DNA from: Rhinopithecus roxellana
Taxonomy: Eukaryota; Chordata; Mammalia; Primates; Cercopithecidae
Direction: 5' to 3'
Assembly (NCBI RefSeq): GCF_007565055.1
Contig: NC_044557.1
Span: 73,666,595-73,730,594, forward strand
Length of the DNA stretch: 64,000 nucleotides
Every line of letters begins with the position of its first letter. Position 1 is the stretch's first letter. The translations under genes and the position numbers were made by a program. The notes below the pieces were generated by a model, which was not told where the DNA came from, made no database searches, and saw nothing but the letters and a program-made list of their open reading frames with translations. This document shows positions 39,601-51,600 of this stretch, piece by piece.

Positions 39601-42600
39601 AGTATTTTGAAGGAAAAAAAGGGTCCAAGTATCTCCAAAAAATACAATTTGCCTAGTGTATATTAAAAATTGATAATGTGTTATTTGGAATACCTGACAA
39701 GCAGTATTCTCAGCCTGCTCATGTTTTATTCTCATGAATCTTTGGAAGACTTACATTGCCATCAACAAGTTTTCTCATCTCTAATTCCTTTGATTGTCAA
39801 GACCAGTTGGTCAAGCTATAGCATCAGGTTTCTTCCATTCTGGTCTCAGGAGGCTGTAGCAGAGAAGGAAGGTAATGGTCTCCATGCTCAGGATACCAAG
39901 GTTTTTTGAATGAGTAAGATGAACTTCTTAAGGTAGTGAAAACACAGACAAGGATTCATCGTATATTCTTGAAATGACACCAGGGGCTCAAAACTTAGTC
40001 CCTAAACAGGCTTAGATTAGGATCTTTTATGTGCTGAAAACGTATATAGTTTGGATTAGATAGATTTCTGTGCCCTTGTGGTGTCACAATATGTACTAAA
40101 ATATTCTAGAAATCAATAAAATATGAATGCTTTAAAAACTTGTTTATAAGAACAGAATGAACTAAATCAGGAGTATTCCAAAGTTTCATGATTCTAGGGC
40201 TTTCCTCACTTCTCCCACCCCAATGTGTGCTATGCCTGGTTTCTGTGACCTGCAGTCAACCCAATTTTAGATGCTGCTTTTTGGATTTTATGAAGCAGAG
40301 ATTATGAGAACAACTTTAGAACTGTCAATGAATAATGGAGTAATAGAAGAGATCTTTCCAAATAGCTCTGTTTTATATGGTGGAAAAATATTTCATTGTC
40401 TTATTTTTACATTTCCCTTTTCTGGCAAGCAATACAAGTTTTCCATTTACAATAATGACAAGACATATTTCTTCAATATGAATTTAAATTTTAAAAAGTG
40501 ACTATCAGTTTAAAGAAGTCTTATGTAAATGATAGCAGCACAGAAAAATCATGAAGGTGTTAGAAGAATCACTGAAGCTTGGGATGTGCTATACTAGATG
40601 GGGAAAAAAAATTCCCCAAGATAAAAGTTACAGAAAATCACTCACTTCCTTTTGAATATTAATATTAAATTTTATTTATTTTAAAAATATGACTTTTGCC
40701 ACTTTAAATTTTTATGTTATACATAGATATTTCTTTATGTTTTCAAAATTCACAAAGAAAGTATATTTAAAACTAGGATTTATATTTTGTATGCTAAGGA
40801 AAAGGTTAGGCTTTACAGGAGCTTTAGAAGTTTATATTGATTTAAAATTTGATTGAAGTGTACTTATAAATATTGATAATACTTCCAAGTAAGCTAGGAA
40901 ATAAAGAAAACCTAATGAATAAATACATCAATAAAATTCATTCCATATTTCACTCAATGTTTTATATATGTATAATCTCAGCCACTTTAAAACTAAGTGA
41001 AATACAGAAGTTTGTTATGAAAGTCATTTTAAACCTGCTCAGAAAATGTTTGGATTCAGGTAGAAAAGCATTCACTATTTCTTAGCTTTCTAGAGGGTTT
41101 GATGGAGTGTTATTTCTTAGGTGGCTTCAGTTAATTAATGATGTCAACATTCTAATGGTACCTGTAGTAACAATTGTCAACAAAAATTTCTTAAATTAAA
41201 ATTAAAATGGAGGAAGATTAATGACTTGATTAGACGAATGTGTTTGCTGAATTTATAAACTAACTATTTTTAAAAAACAAGTGCATTAGTGAAAGAACAA
41301 ATTAATGAATCAATGGTTCAGGCATTCAGATGTCCCTGTTTTCCAGGTACAGAGCCCATTGTTAACAAACTAACTCTGTTATAGCACATTTCCTAACAAA
41401 GAGCCTGAGAAAGTTCAATTCCCATTCAAGCTTTTATTTGGTAGGGAGGAGAGGATCAAGCATTTTCTTCCTCACCATGTGGCCTATGCTTGAATATTAT
41501 CATTAAAGTAGAGATATATGCAAATCTACTATTTCTCTCAGTGACCTTCCAATACAATTCTTATTACCACCCTTCTTACCCTGGGCAGTGTAAAAGCAAG
41601 GGTGATAGGAAGAAGTTTCTTCTCTGCCTTCCTTTTTAAGCCAAGGTTTGAGAAATAGCTTAGCTGGCTGGGTAACGGTGGATGGGTAATAGGTATAAAT
41701 GCTGAACTTGCATTTGAACTTGACCATGGCAATTTATTTTAAATACAATTACTCTTCAGATTTTATACTAATGAAATGCATTATATAGGAATATGCACTT
41801 TCATTTTGCATGGATTTAGGCCCACAGGATCATGGCTGGTGTGCTGGATATACATGCCAGAGAAGGCTGTCCCTGTTTCACAGCATTGTGGCTCTGAACA
41901 CATCTTATGAAGTTTACTTCACTGGCACCAGTCCTCAGAATCTTCGACTGATGTTGCTTAATGTTGACCATAATAAGGTAGGGCAAGATGTCTTAAGTGT
42001 AATTGCTGTTGATTATTTGCATGGTATTTCTATCTGCTAAGACTTGTATCTCCTCCCTTGTTCTAGCATTGTCAGCCTTACAGCCCATTTCCAAGGATGC
42101 ATCAGGGTACCACTGAAATTATTATTAGTTTAGACAGTTTTCATTAGCCTGAAGGTACAAGTACCAAGCATCACCATCATCCCCTTGCCATATGCACTTG
42201 ATTTGGTGCTCCATACATGAGGCATGACAGTGATGCCTATGATTTGCATGATTAACAAGCAAACCTAAATTTTTACATAAAAATACTGTACATTCAAAAC
42301 TGATCACTTAGAATGATATTCTTCAATGCTGCTATTACTTATATATGTCAGAAATACACCTTTGGAATTTACTTCAGAGACTGCAGCATGTTATTTTTAA
42401 TATCTTCAATAATGTCAAGTCTTTGTTGGAAACTGAACTTGGACAGGATCATTAAATTTATATTTAATTAGTATGAAAAGAGTATGCGTTTAACCAGTAG
42501 TGTCATAATTCAGATTTTCTTTTCTAAGAATATGAGACTTTAAAGTCCCAGGATGTTTAATGTGAAGAAAGAATGCTGATAAGGTGAAGCACAGAAAGGA

Positions 42601-45600
42601 ATAAGGGAAGGAGGCATCTGCCCCTTCCCAGGAGACAGCAGTTCCATCCCTTCGCACCAGATAAAACCTTGGAAGCACTCTTGACTCCTCTCTTTTGCTC
42701 ACATTCCTCATCCAATCCATCTGCAAGTTGTTTTGAATCTCTCTTCAAAATACCAGAATCTGCCCACTTCTCACCACCTCCACTGCTACTATCCAGTTTG
42801 AGCCTTTCCTGGATCATGGTAATTGCCTCCCAATTCCTCTTTCTACTTCCACCTTTGCCCTTCTATAGTCTGTCCTCAACTTAGTAGCCAGATACCTTGA
42901 AAATATGTCAGATCACATCTCTCCCATGCCTCAAACCCTGTAACAATTTCCCTATTGGTCTCTGTCCAAGAGTCAGAATCCTCACCATGACCTGTGAGGC
43001 CCTATGGGAATCTCTCTCATCCCTAAGCTCTCTGGCTTCTTCTACTCCTCCAGCCCCACTGAGCTCCTTGCTGTTCCTAGGGACACCAAACATGCTACCC
43101 GCTAGGCCTATGTTTCTCATGTTTGCTTAGCCTCAAACACTCTACCCTAAGTGGCTAAAGTTCCTGTCACCTCAGATTCCACTTTCTCAATAGGCCTCCA
43201 AGATCATGCCTTCTTCCTTGGCTCTCCCAAGTTACACGCACCCTGATTTACATTTTTCTTTTCTCCACAGGATTCATCACCATCTACCATGTTTCCTACT
43301 TTACCTTTTATTACTTCTATTTTTTGTCTCTCATCACTCTTGAATATAAGCTCAAAGAAGCCAGTGGCTCTTGCCAGCACTTAGAATACCGCATGGCTGA
43401 AATAGGAACTCAAAATTTTCTTTTTAAAAAAATCAGAAGAGAATATTTTAACTCTAAAAATGAGAATGGTGACTACAAAGTAATGTGACTGTTAATATTC
43501 TGAGCCTCTGAAGACAATATCAAAAGAAGAAGATTCCAGAACTATGTATAGCTTATTAAACTCCATATTAATCCTTCCCTGCTCTTGGAAAAGCCAATCT
43601 CTTTATGATCATAGCTGATAGCATGAAATACAAGCAATATAAACATGAAAAATGAATAAAATTGAATCAGAGAGGATGGTTATTTTGACATTTATTAGTC
43701 TTTCTACCAAATTTTTCTGAGATAAGCATTTTTTTTCCCAACACGAAGTACCTAATTTTGTGTGGCTGCATTATACAGAGTACAGCTAAGTCCCCCTTTC
43801 CTTGCTCCTGATATTGAAAGTCTGTATTGTCCTTTGTTGTCTTTTAAATGACCCTTTTTTTAAACTTAGAGATAGTCATCTAATAATTTATCTTATTGCA
43901 CTTTTCTATTGAGAATGGTCAATTAAGGGTTAAGTTGTACTATCTGTATGAATGGTCGAATGTAAGCCCATTTTAAAATTTTAGTTCATCACTTATCCCA
44001 AATCCATAAAAGTTAGGTTTTTGTTTGTTTTGTTTTGTTTTTTTCAGACGGAGTCTCGCTCTGTCACCCAGGCTGGAGTGCAGTGGCGCGATCTCGGCTC
44101 ACTGCAAGCTCCGCCTCCCGGGTTCCCGCCATTCTCCTGCCTCAGCCTCTGGAGTAGCTGGGACTACAGGCGCCCACCACCTCGCCCGGCTAATTTTTTT
44201 GTATTTTTAGTAGAGAGGGAGTTTCACCGTGTTAGCCAGGATGGTCTCAATCTCCTGACCTCGTGATCCGCCCACCTCGGCCTCCCAAAGTGCTGGGAGC
44301 CACCGCGCCCGGCCAAAACTTAGTTTTAACAGTTTGCAGAAAGTATACAATATTGAAGCATGGTTTAAGTGCTAAATTACAAATATTCTGTTTTATTGCT
44401 TTCTTAAGACAAAACTTTTTTTTCTTTAATAGGCTGTTCTAGTAGGAATTTTCTTTTCCACACTTCAACGTTTGGATGTCTATGTGAACAACTCATTGGT
44501 CTGTCCAAAAAATACAATATGGAATGCCCAGCAGAAATACTGTGAACTTAATAACCATCTGTACAAAGGTATTTTCTCAAAAAACACAGTACACATGGAG
44601 TATGTACTTATTTGTAACATTTTAAATGTCTGATTATTAGTATTTTTAATTCTTTATCTATTGATAATGCAGAAGAAAACAAGTTTTTAGCCACAGTCCA
44701 CCAAATACTAAGATGTGTTCATTTGTAACATGAGTGTCTTGAAAGATCACTCCTAATGAAACTTATTTATCTGTGCACATGCAGGTATGAGTTTTTGTTT
44801 ATCATGGGCATTCTTTTGCTTCCTAAGAATGTTTTCATTTTGCATACGTTGAATTCAGTCCTTCCTATGTTCAGAAGAGATTTTGCTTAAAATTTTCACC
44901 TTCTCTTGGCTTTACTTCTATTTCATAGAGGTTAGAGCCTAAATTAATTGGCAGTCATAAGAATTATTGCCAAGAAAGCTAATATAACATCAACTAAAGG
45001 TTTTGAAGTAAATATGATAAAATAAACTTTTGTTAAATGAAACATGGAAGAGGCTAAACTTATTCATTGACCAATATTTGTAACACCAGGATTTATATCT
45101 GCTTATGTAAGTCTTTTTGTTAAACAGGATTCTAATGAGGCCAATAGCATACATTCCATTCCACATGGGCTATTCATCCTCATTTTTTGATGTGATCCAT
45201 AATCTTAGCCAACCATTATATAGATGTGTGTGGCAGATCATAATATGAGCTAGACTTGAAAATATGAATGGGTAATCTGTTTGCTTTACCATTTATAGAA
45301 GAAGTCATATTCCTATTAATAACATGAATTGCTAATGTTTCCAGAGACATTAATATATTTCAGGCACAGCTCTACATGCTTTATGTGTAACTCATTGTTA
45401 CTACATCATAGTAACTCTTTGAGGTAGGCACAGATGAGTAAATTGAGACACAGGAAGTAATTTGCCAAGATAGTAGTCTTAGTTCAGTCTGCCATAACAA
45501 AATACCACAGATTGAGTGGCTCAAATGACAGAAATTTATTTTCTCTGGATGTCTAAAAGTCTGAGATCAGGGTGCCATGATGGTCATGTTCTGCTGAGGG

Positions 45601-48600
45601 CTCTTTGCTTGGCTTGCAGATGGCCACTTTCTTGCTGTGTCCTGACATGGCTGAGAGACTGTGATGCGAGCAAGCTCTTTGGTGTCTCCTTTCAGAAGGG
45701 CACTAATTCCATCATGAAGTCTCCCCCTTCACAATCTCATCTAAACCCTCTTTCCTCCCAAAGGCTCTCATCTCCAAATATCATCACCTTGAAGGTTAGG
45801 GCTTCAACATGTGAAATATGGGGGCACAATTCAGTCCATAGCAGTCTTAAGCTGGTATGGTGTACAACAAAGACTCAAGAACAGTCTAGCTCTAAAACCC
45901 ATGCACTTAACCATTATGCTATATTGCCTTCTTTTAAATTAAGAGAGTCAGTGTTACTACTTTTTATATATAAATAGTTGTGTCATGAATGAAATGGCAT
46001 TTATAGCTTAATTTTAATAAATTTTTCACTCTTTTCAAATAACACATATGGTACCAAGCGCAATATCATTCAGAGTCAGGAAAATAGGAACTATCTTCTT
46101 AGGCAGAGAGTTCCACTAACATATATTGAGCCCAGACAAATGCTGAATTGTATAATTAATAGTGGAATAAAACATTTAGCTTCTTACGACATTTCATTGT
46201 GAGGCTTATTAGGAAAAAGAAATTAAAATTTTAGAAAGAGGATGGAATTTCACAGTAATGAAAAAAGCAGAGACATAAATATTAATAAAACATTTCCAAA
46301 ACCCCAAAATACGTATAGATCCATAACACAGGGATATTATTTTGTTCTCCATAGACAGAACATAATGTAAAGAATTGATAATGTAGGTGCTGAAGAGCTG
46401 GAAAACAATTCCACCACTGCCCTCTTACAGATAAATGTGTGTTTTATGGTAGTGGTAGTGGTGTTTTTCTGAAACAGCATTGCTTTTAAGTGAGCGTTTT
46501 GCTTTGGCACTTGGAATGCAAAATAATACCCCTGTGTTATGAACCTATACATACTTTGGAGGTTACCCAAATGTTTTATTATCTTTGTCTCTGCTTCTTT
46601 CATTACTGTGAAATTCCTTCTTCTTCCTAAAATTTTAATTTCTTTTTCCCAGTAAGCCTCACAATGAAATGTAAGAAGCTACACATCTCATACCACCACT
46701 ATTACACAATTCAGCGTTTGTCTGGGCTCAACATGTGTTAGTGGGTTTATTAGCTCTTAGACATTGTTGATACTCTGCCATAAAATTATACATATTTATT
46801 CATTCCTTATAATGATCTCAATCACTTTTGTAAAATTCAGTTCCCTAGCAGAGTTTGTTTTGCATTCACCAAACTTTTTCAGGCTGAAATGTAAGTCTGT
46901 TTAGTTGGTATAAGGTTCTTCTGAGATGTTTTAATATATACTTCATTTATATTACACAGTTTTGTCCTTAGTTAAAATAGAAACACTGAATTGTAAATGC
47001 TCTTTTAAGAGTTGGCATATAGCACTGCATAAATTAGATAACTAGTAAAGTTAAATTTATATTTTTAAATTACCAAATGCCTTCAGTCAAGCCTTTAAAA
47101 TCATGAGCATGTGAATAGTGTTTCAAGTACAGTATAGGCTCCTGGGATCATAACTCAATTTGTTTCTCATTTATACTGTGTCTATATAGCTAATTATTTT
47201 TTAAAACAAACCTAATGTGTAATGATTATTTGTGGTATTTTTTAAAGGAGTGGCTTTAATTTCACAAGTCAGTTCTATAAGTGTTTTTGTTTTTAAAAGA
47301 TATGCTTTCTTATGAAGGAATGATAAAGTTGAATTTTGGGGGGATTTTCTAAATTCAAACAAACATTAAGTAATGCATGTTGATTGTGATAATATATAAT
47401 ACTTAGCTGTGCTGCTCTGGCTTTTTTCCTTCATAGACCAATTCCTTCCTAACCTGGATTCCACTGTCCTTGGTGAAAACTACTTTGATAGAACCTACCA
47501 GCTGCTTTATCTTTTGGTTAAAAGAACCTATACCTGTTGAAATTCACACTGCCACAGTGATATTTGTTTCTTTCCAATTACCTGCTGCAACAGAAGATGA
47601 CTTTTATACCTCTCACAATCTGGTTAGAAATCTTGCCTTGTTCCTAAAGATACCAAGTGACAAAATCCGTATCAGCAAAATGATAAGAGGGAAGAGTCTG
47701 AGAAGGAAGAGATCCATGGGATTCATAATTGAAATAGAGATTGGAGACCCTCCTATTCAGTTCTTAAGCAATGGCACCACAGGTATGAATAACAGTTGTT
47801 TGAGATGGAGGAATGCAATTACCAAATCCACATCCATAAATAACCTGATCAGGGCCTGGCGAGCCAGGCCTCAGGAAGTCCCATCAACCCCATATCCTGA
47901 ACCCTCCTACACGCCTAGAGACCCTTTTTCCTGTACTACCAAACTCTTAGAATTGGAAGGAATTTGAATCTCTGTTTTGTTATTGTGATGATTAATAAAT
48001 TCAACAAAATAATTTGATCTAATATAAAAAGATCTGGGAAGACCTACTTAAGCAAGTGATCTTATAGATGAGAGATTAAGGATGAAGATAGTCAAAGAAA
48101 AGACGAGGAAAAAGAGTGTTCAGGCTATGAAAACTGTTGGTGAGAGTTTGGTGCATTTGAAGAGAGGAAACAGGTCCAATTGGTCTGGAGTGGAAGGAGC
48201 CAGGAAGGACAAGCTGCTGGAGGTGTAGCCGAGGGCTAGACAGGTGCTAGACGTGGAGAGCTCTGGAAGTCAAAAGAAGGACTGTGGATGTTTTCTTAAG
48301 AAAAAGAGTAGACATTCTTGGATATTCTGAGCAGTGGAGCTGTGGGTTCGATTTCCATGGTAAAGTCACAGGTTCACCCTAACAAGGGCAGATGTGCAAG
48401 TACATAATCTGTCTTTATTTCCTGTGACTGAGCAAATCATCCTCATGAGCCATCATCCCCTCTTTGTGTCCCTCACTTCCTAGTTTTTATCAGAGATAAA
48501 AAATAAGCTCAACTGTCCCATCAGAGAAATCTCTGCTGGCTTAAATCATTTCCTTAGAGTTACTCAGTTTGGGCACTTGGGTAAATGCTCAGCTCTCCAA

Positions 48601-51600
48601 ATTTTCTCTATCCATCTGCTCCTTTCAAGTTGGGGTCTGAATACCAAGGGGCTGTCCTGGCCTCCATCCTCATGTTATCATCTTGTCTTCACAGCCTCTG
48701 CTACAGAGTGGGTTATCTTCTCTGCTCTACATATGCATCTCTTGAGGTACTACTGAACTTTCCTGGTCTTCTGGTATGCAATAACATCCCCCACTGCTAA
48801 CCTGCAGCCATGCCTTTGTCTTCAGTGGTCAAGCACAAGTACTCTGACCTAGGTGTACCCCTCCCCAAGAATAGAAGAGGCAGGTATCTGTCAGAGGAAG
48901 ATCTGCCATCCAGCTTATGAAGCTTACGCTTCAAGCCCCCTTACTGATACAAGTCCCTGGGAGGGGCTTTCACTTTCACTGCTTTAGGAGAGGTCCTCAT
49001 AATGTGGTCAAATCATTGAATGTTATTATGAAAGCTACAAAGGTAGTGATTTTTCTGCATCCCTTTTCCTAAAGAGATCTTCCAGATGTGTATAAACTGC
49101 AGCCCCACAAGGTTGGGATCTACCCTATCTACCTGTCTTCAGTCACTTTATCATTAAACTCCTAGGCTCTGTGTAAAGCTGGGTACTGGGTGAAGTTCTC
49201 ATTTTATGCCACTAGGGATCATCACTGATTTTCCCAAGAGGTTTGCTTCTAGGCATTGACTCTATGCACCTACCATATTATCACTCTGGAATTCTACCAG
49301 CTAAGCAGGCGAAGTTTCTTCCATTGGGGGATAAGCCTGTGGGAAGGCTTGCCTGCATGGAGGGAGAACATCTCCCACAATGTTCTCTGCCCAGAGTCAT
49401 AGTTAACTTTCCTTTATCAGTTCTGTATTCACTTGGACTTATAGGCCCAGGGTTTGGACTCAGCATGACTTTGCCTGTTACTTTAGGAGTTGTAGAGGGC
49501 CGATGGCACATATACAGATTACTCACCTACTCTTAGAAATCCCTGGTGAGCCCTTACGTGTCGTGAGGTCCAAAATTTATCACACTAGCCACTAGATATA
49601 CAAAGAAACTGGGATTTATTTCTTACATGTGACATACATTTCCCCACATACAATCCCTACTACGTCCATCCCCTTAAATCTATTTTAGCTTGTTAGATGT
49701 ATCCAGACAGGTATAAGACCATTGAAGAACTGTAGAAGTTAGGGATGGTGGGAGGGACAGGCTAATGGCATGTTTTCCAGACATAGACTGGGATAGTGTT
49801 TCAAGTCTCAAGGAGAACCCTACAACGTGGTGAATCACAACAAAATGTTGAGAAATGGCAAGAAAGATGTTCATGTAGTTGTACTCCTGGCTTCTTATAG
49901 CTTTTATACAGTATCAGGATATCCAGAAATTCCCAGATGTCCTAGAAAGGGGTTACCTATGTATTAAAGGCATTTATGAGCAGACAGAATCCTAGAGTCA
50001 GGAATAAGAGGCCTTCAAGTTAAGGTCTTTGGTTTCTAGATGGCAATCAGCAGAAATGAATGCCCTCACATGTCAAATGGTCAGCGAGAACCTGTTAACA
50101 GTGCAGATCGGATCAGACCTGCCATTCCATGCCAAAAACCAGTGAAGACAAAGTAGTAGTAGTAGTGCATGGACCTGAAGCAGTTCTGTACTGCTACAGC
50201 TAGATACACAAGCCCTCAGACTTGGGAGGCCTCCTTGGAGAAGGCTGTTTCTGGAGGGAGTATGAGGAGAGGGAGGAATCTGAAAGACTGAGCCTTTTTC
50301 CAAAAGAGTCTGCATCATCCAAAAGAGTCCTTTTAAACTGACAAGGAATGAAATGGCTTAGGATTGTGGGGTTCATAGTGTCATGTCAGACCTGCTGGCC
50401 CAAGATGTTACCTCCTTCTTCCTGAGCACTCTAAGCTTTATGGCTTAACTTTAACGGAAGAAACTCAGTGATTTGATTCCTCAAGGCATGACTCTGGATA
50501 CAGAAGGTACAGGATACCTAGGAACAAGGGGTTAGCAAGGCCTGCAATACACCAAAACGTTATCCTGTTTTACAGTTGTTTCTTAAAAGATCAGTCTGAC
50601 TCCAGAGAGTCAGATTAAAGGTGGTTTTAGTAACCCTGCTGATGTGGCTTTAATTAGGATTTTAACAGCAGGGACAGAGAGATTTAGAAATTGGTAATGG
50701 ATTAGATGTGGTGTAGTGGAGAGGTGAAGGAGGAGGGATTAAGCAAAACTCTGAAAAAAGGAATATGGTGCATTAAGGTACCACTTTACAAGGTAAGGAG
50801 CACTATGGGGGCAGAAGGTTTAAGAGGAAACCCCAGACCTGCCATGCTAGAAAAGGGGAACAGAAACTATATGTAGTGTTAAAAGTAACTGAGAACTGTC
50901 AAATGTCCAAAGCCAGTAACAATTGGTTAGTAATGTAATAACTTTAGCAACTAATATATGAATACATACACATAATATGATAGATTCTAACAATCCTTCC
51001 ATTCCAAAATTAACACTTTATTTTTTAAAATGACACATGATAATAGAAATGCATGATAATGCTTCACTGGTAAAGAAAGATTGGTATGAGAAAGTATTAA
51101 ATTAAGAGACATATATTCTCCCACTATGTTTTCATTCGTTTTTCTTGTATCTGTTTTATCTACCTTTGTTTTTCCTTTAACTCCAACTTAAAGTATATTC
51201 TCCTGAGCTCTTCCTTTTCCTCCCCTCATTAATATGACTGTTGTGTTTTGCTCAGGGAAGATCAGAAAGCCTTGGAATTCTATAATGCAATGGAGCAATG
51301 CAAAGAAAGCTAAAGTGAAAAACTCTCATGTGTTTTCACAGTTCTATGCTTTTATAATCCAAATGTCATCATACTGTTTCCCTACAGGTCAGATGCAATT
51401 ATCTGAACTCCAGGTAATTGCTGGTTCTCTTGGACAAGCTGTAATTTCAGGAAAAATCAGTAGTATCCTTGGATTTAACATTTCATCCATGACTATTACT
51501 AATCCTCTCCCCAGACCAAGTGACTCTGGCTGGATTAAGGTAAGAAAATGCAACTAGAAAAAATGCATTTTTGGGGACTTAAAATATCATTACTTATTTC

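Larger units (their letters stand above)
41978..44432 (+). other. Intron 22
   Basis: Contains an L2 (42650-43410) and an AluY (44018-44314) whose edge is about 118 bp before the exon 23 acceptor. The rest is unremarkable. Confidence 0.75.
44569..47436 (+). other. Intron 23
   Basis: Contains a MIR split by an MaLR-type LTR (45340-45930) and an inverted repeat (46113-46744). The region 46750-47436 is AT-rich with nothing recognisable. Confidence 0.8.

Noticed and set aside
42557..43130. Several 70-90 codon frames on both strands
   Set aside because: All lie in a decayed L2 element.
45516..45977. 153-codon open frame
   Set aside because: Runs across a reverse MaLR LTR and part of a MIR; no coding character.
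47470..47967. 165-codon frame as a separate gene starting at ATG-like 47470
   Set aside because: It is the shifted distal part of PKHD1L1 exon 24 plus intron. The first 18 or so residues have no family similarity, and the frame passes the true donor at 47783.
49243..49536. 97-codon frame and its antisense partner
   Set aside because: Lies in a less AT-rich intronic block, probably old repeat; no recognisable domain and no splice partners in phase.
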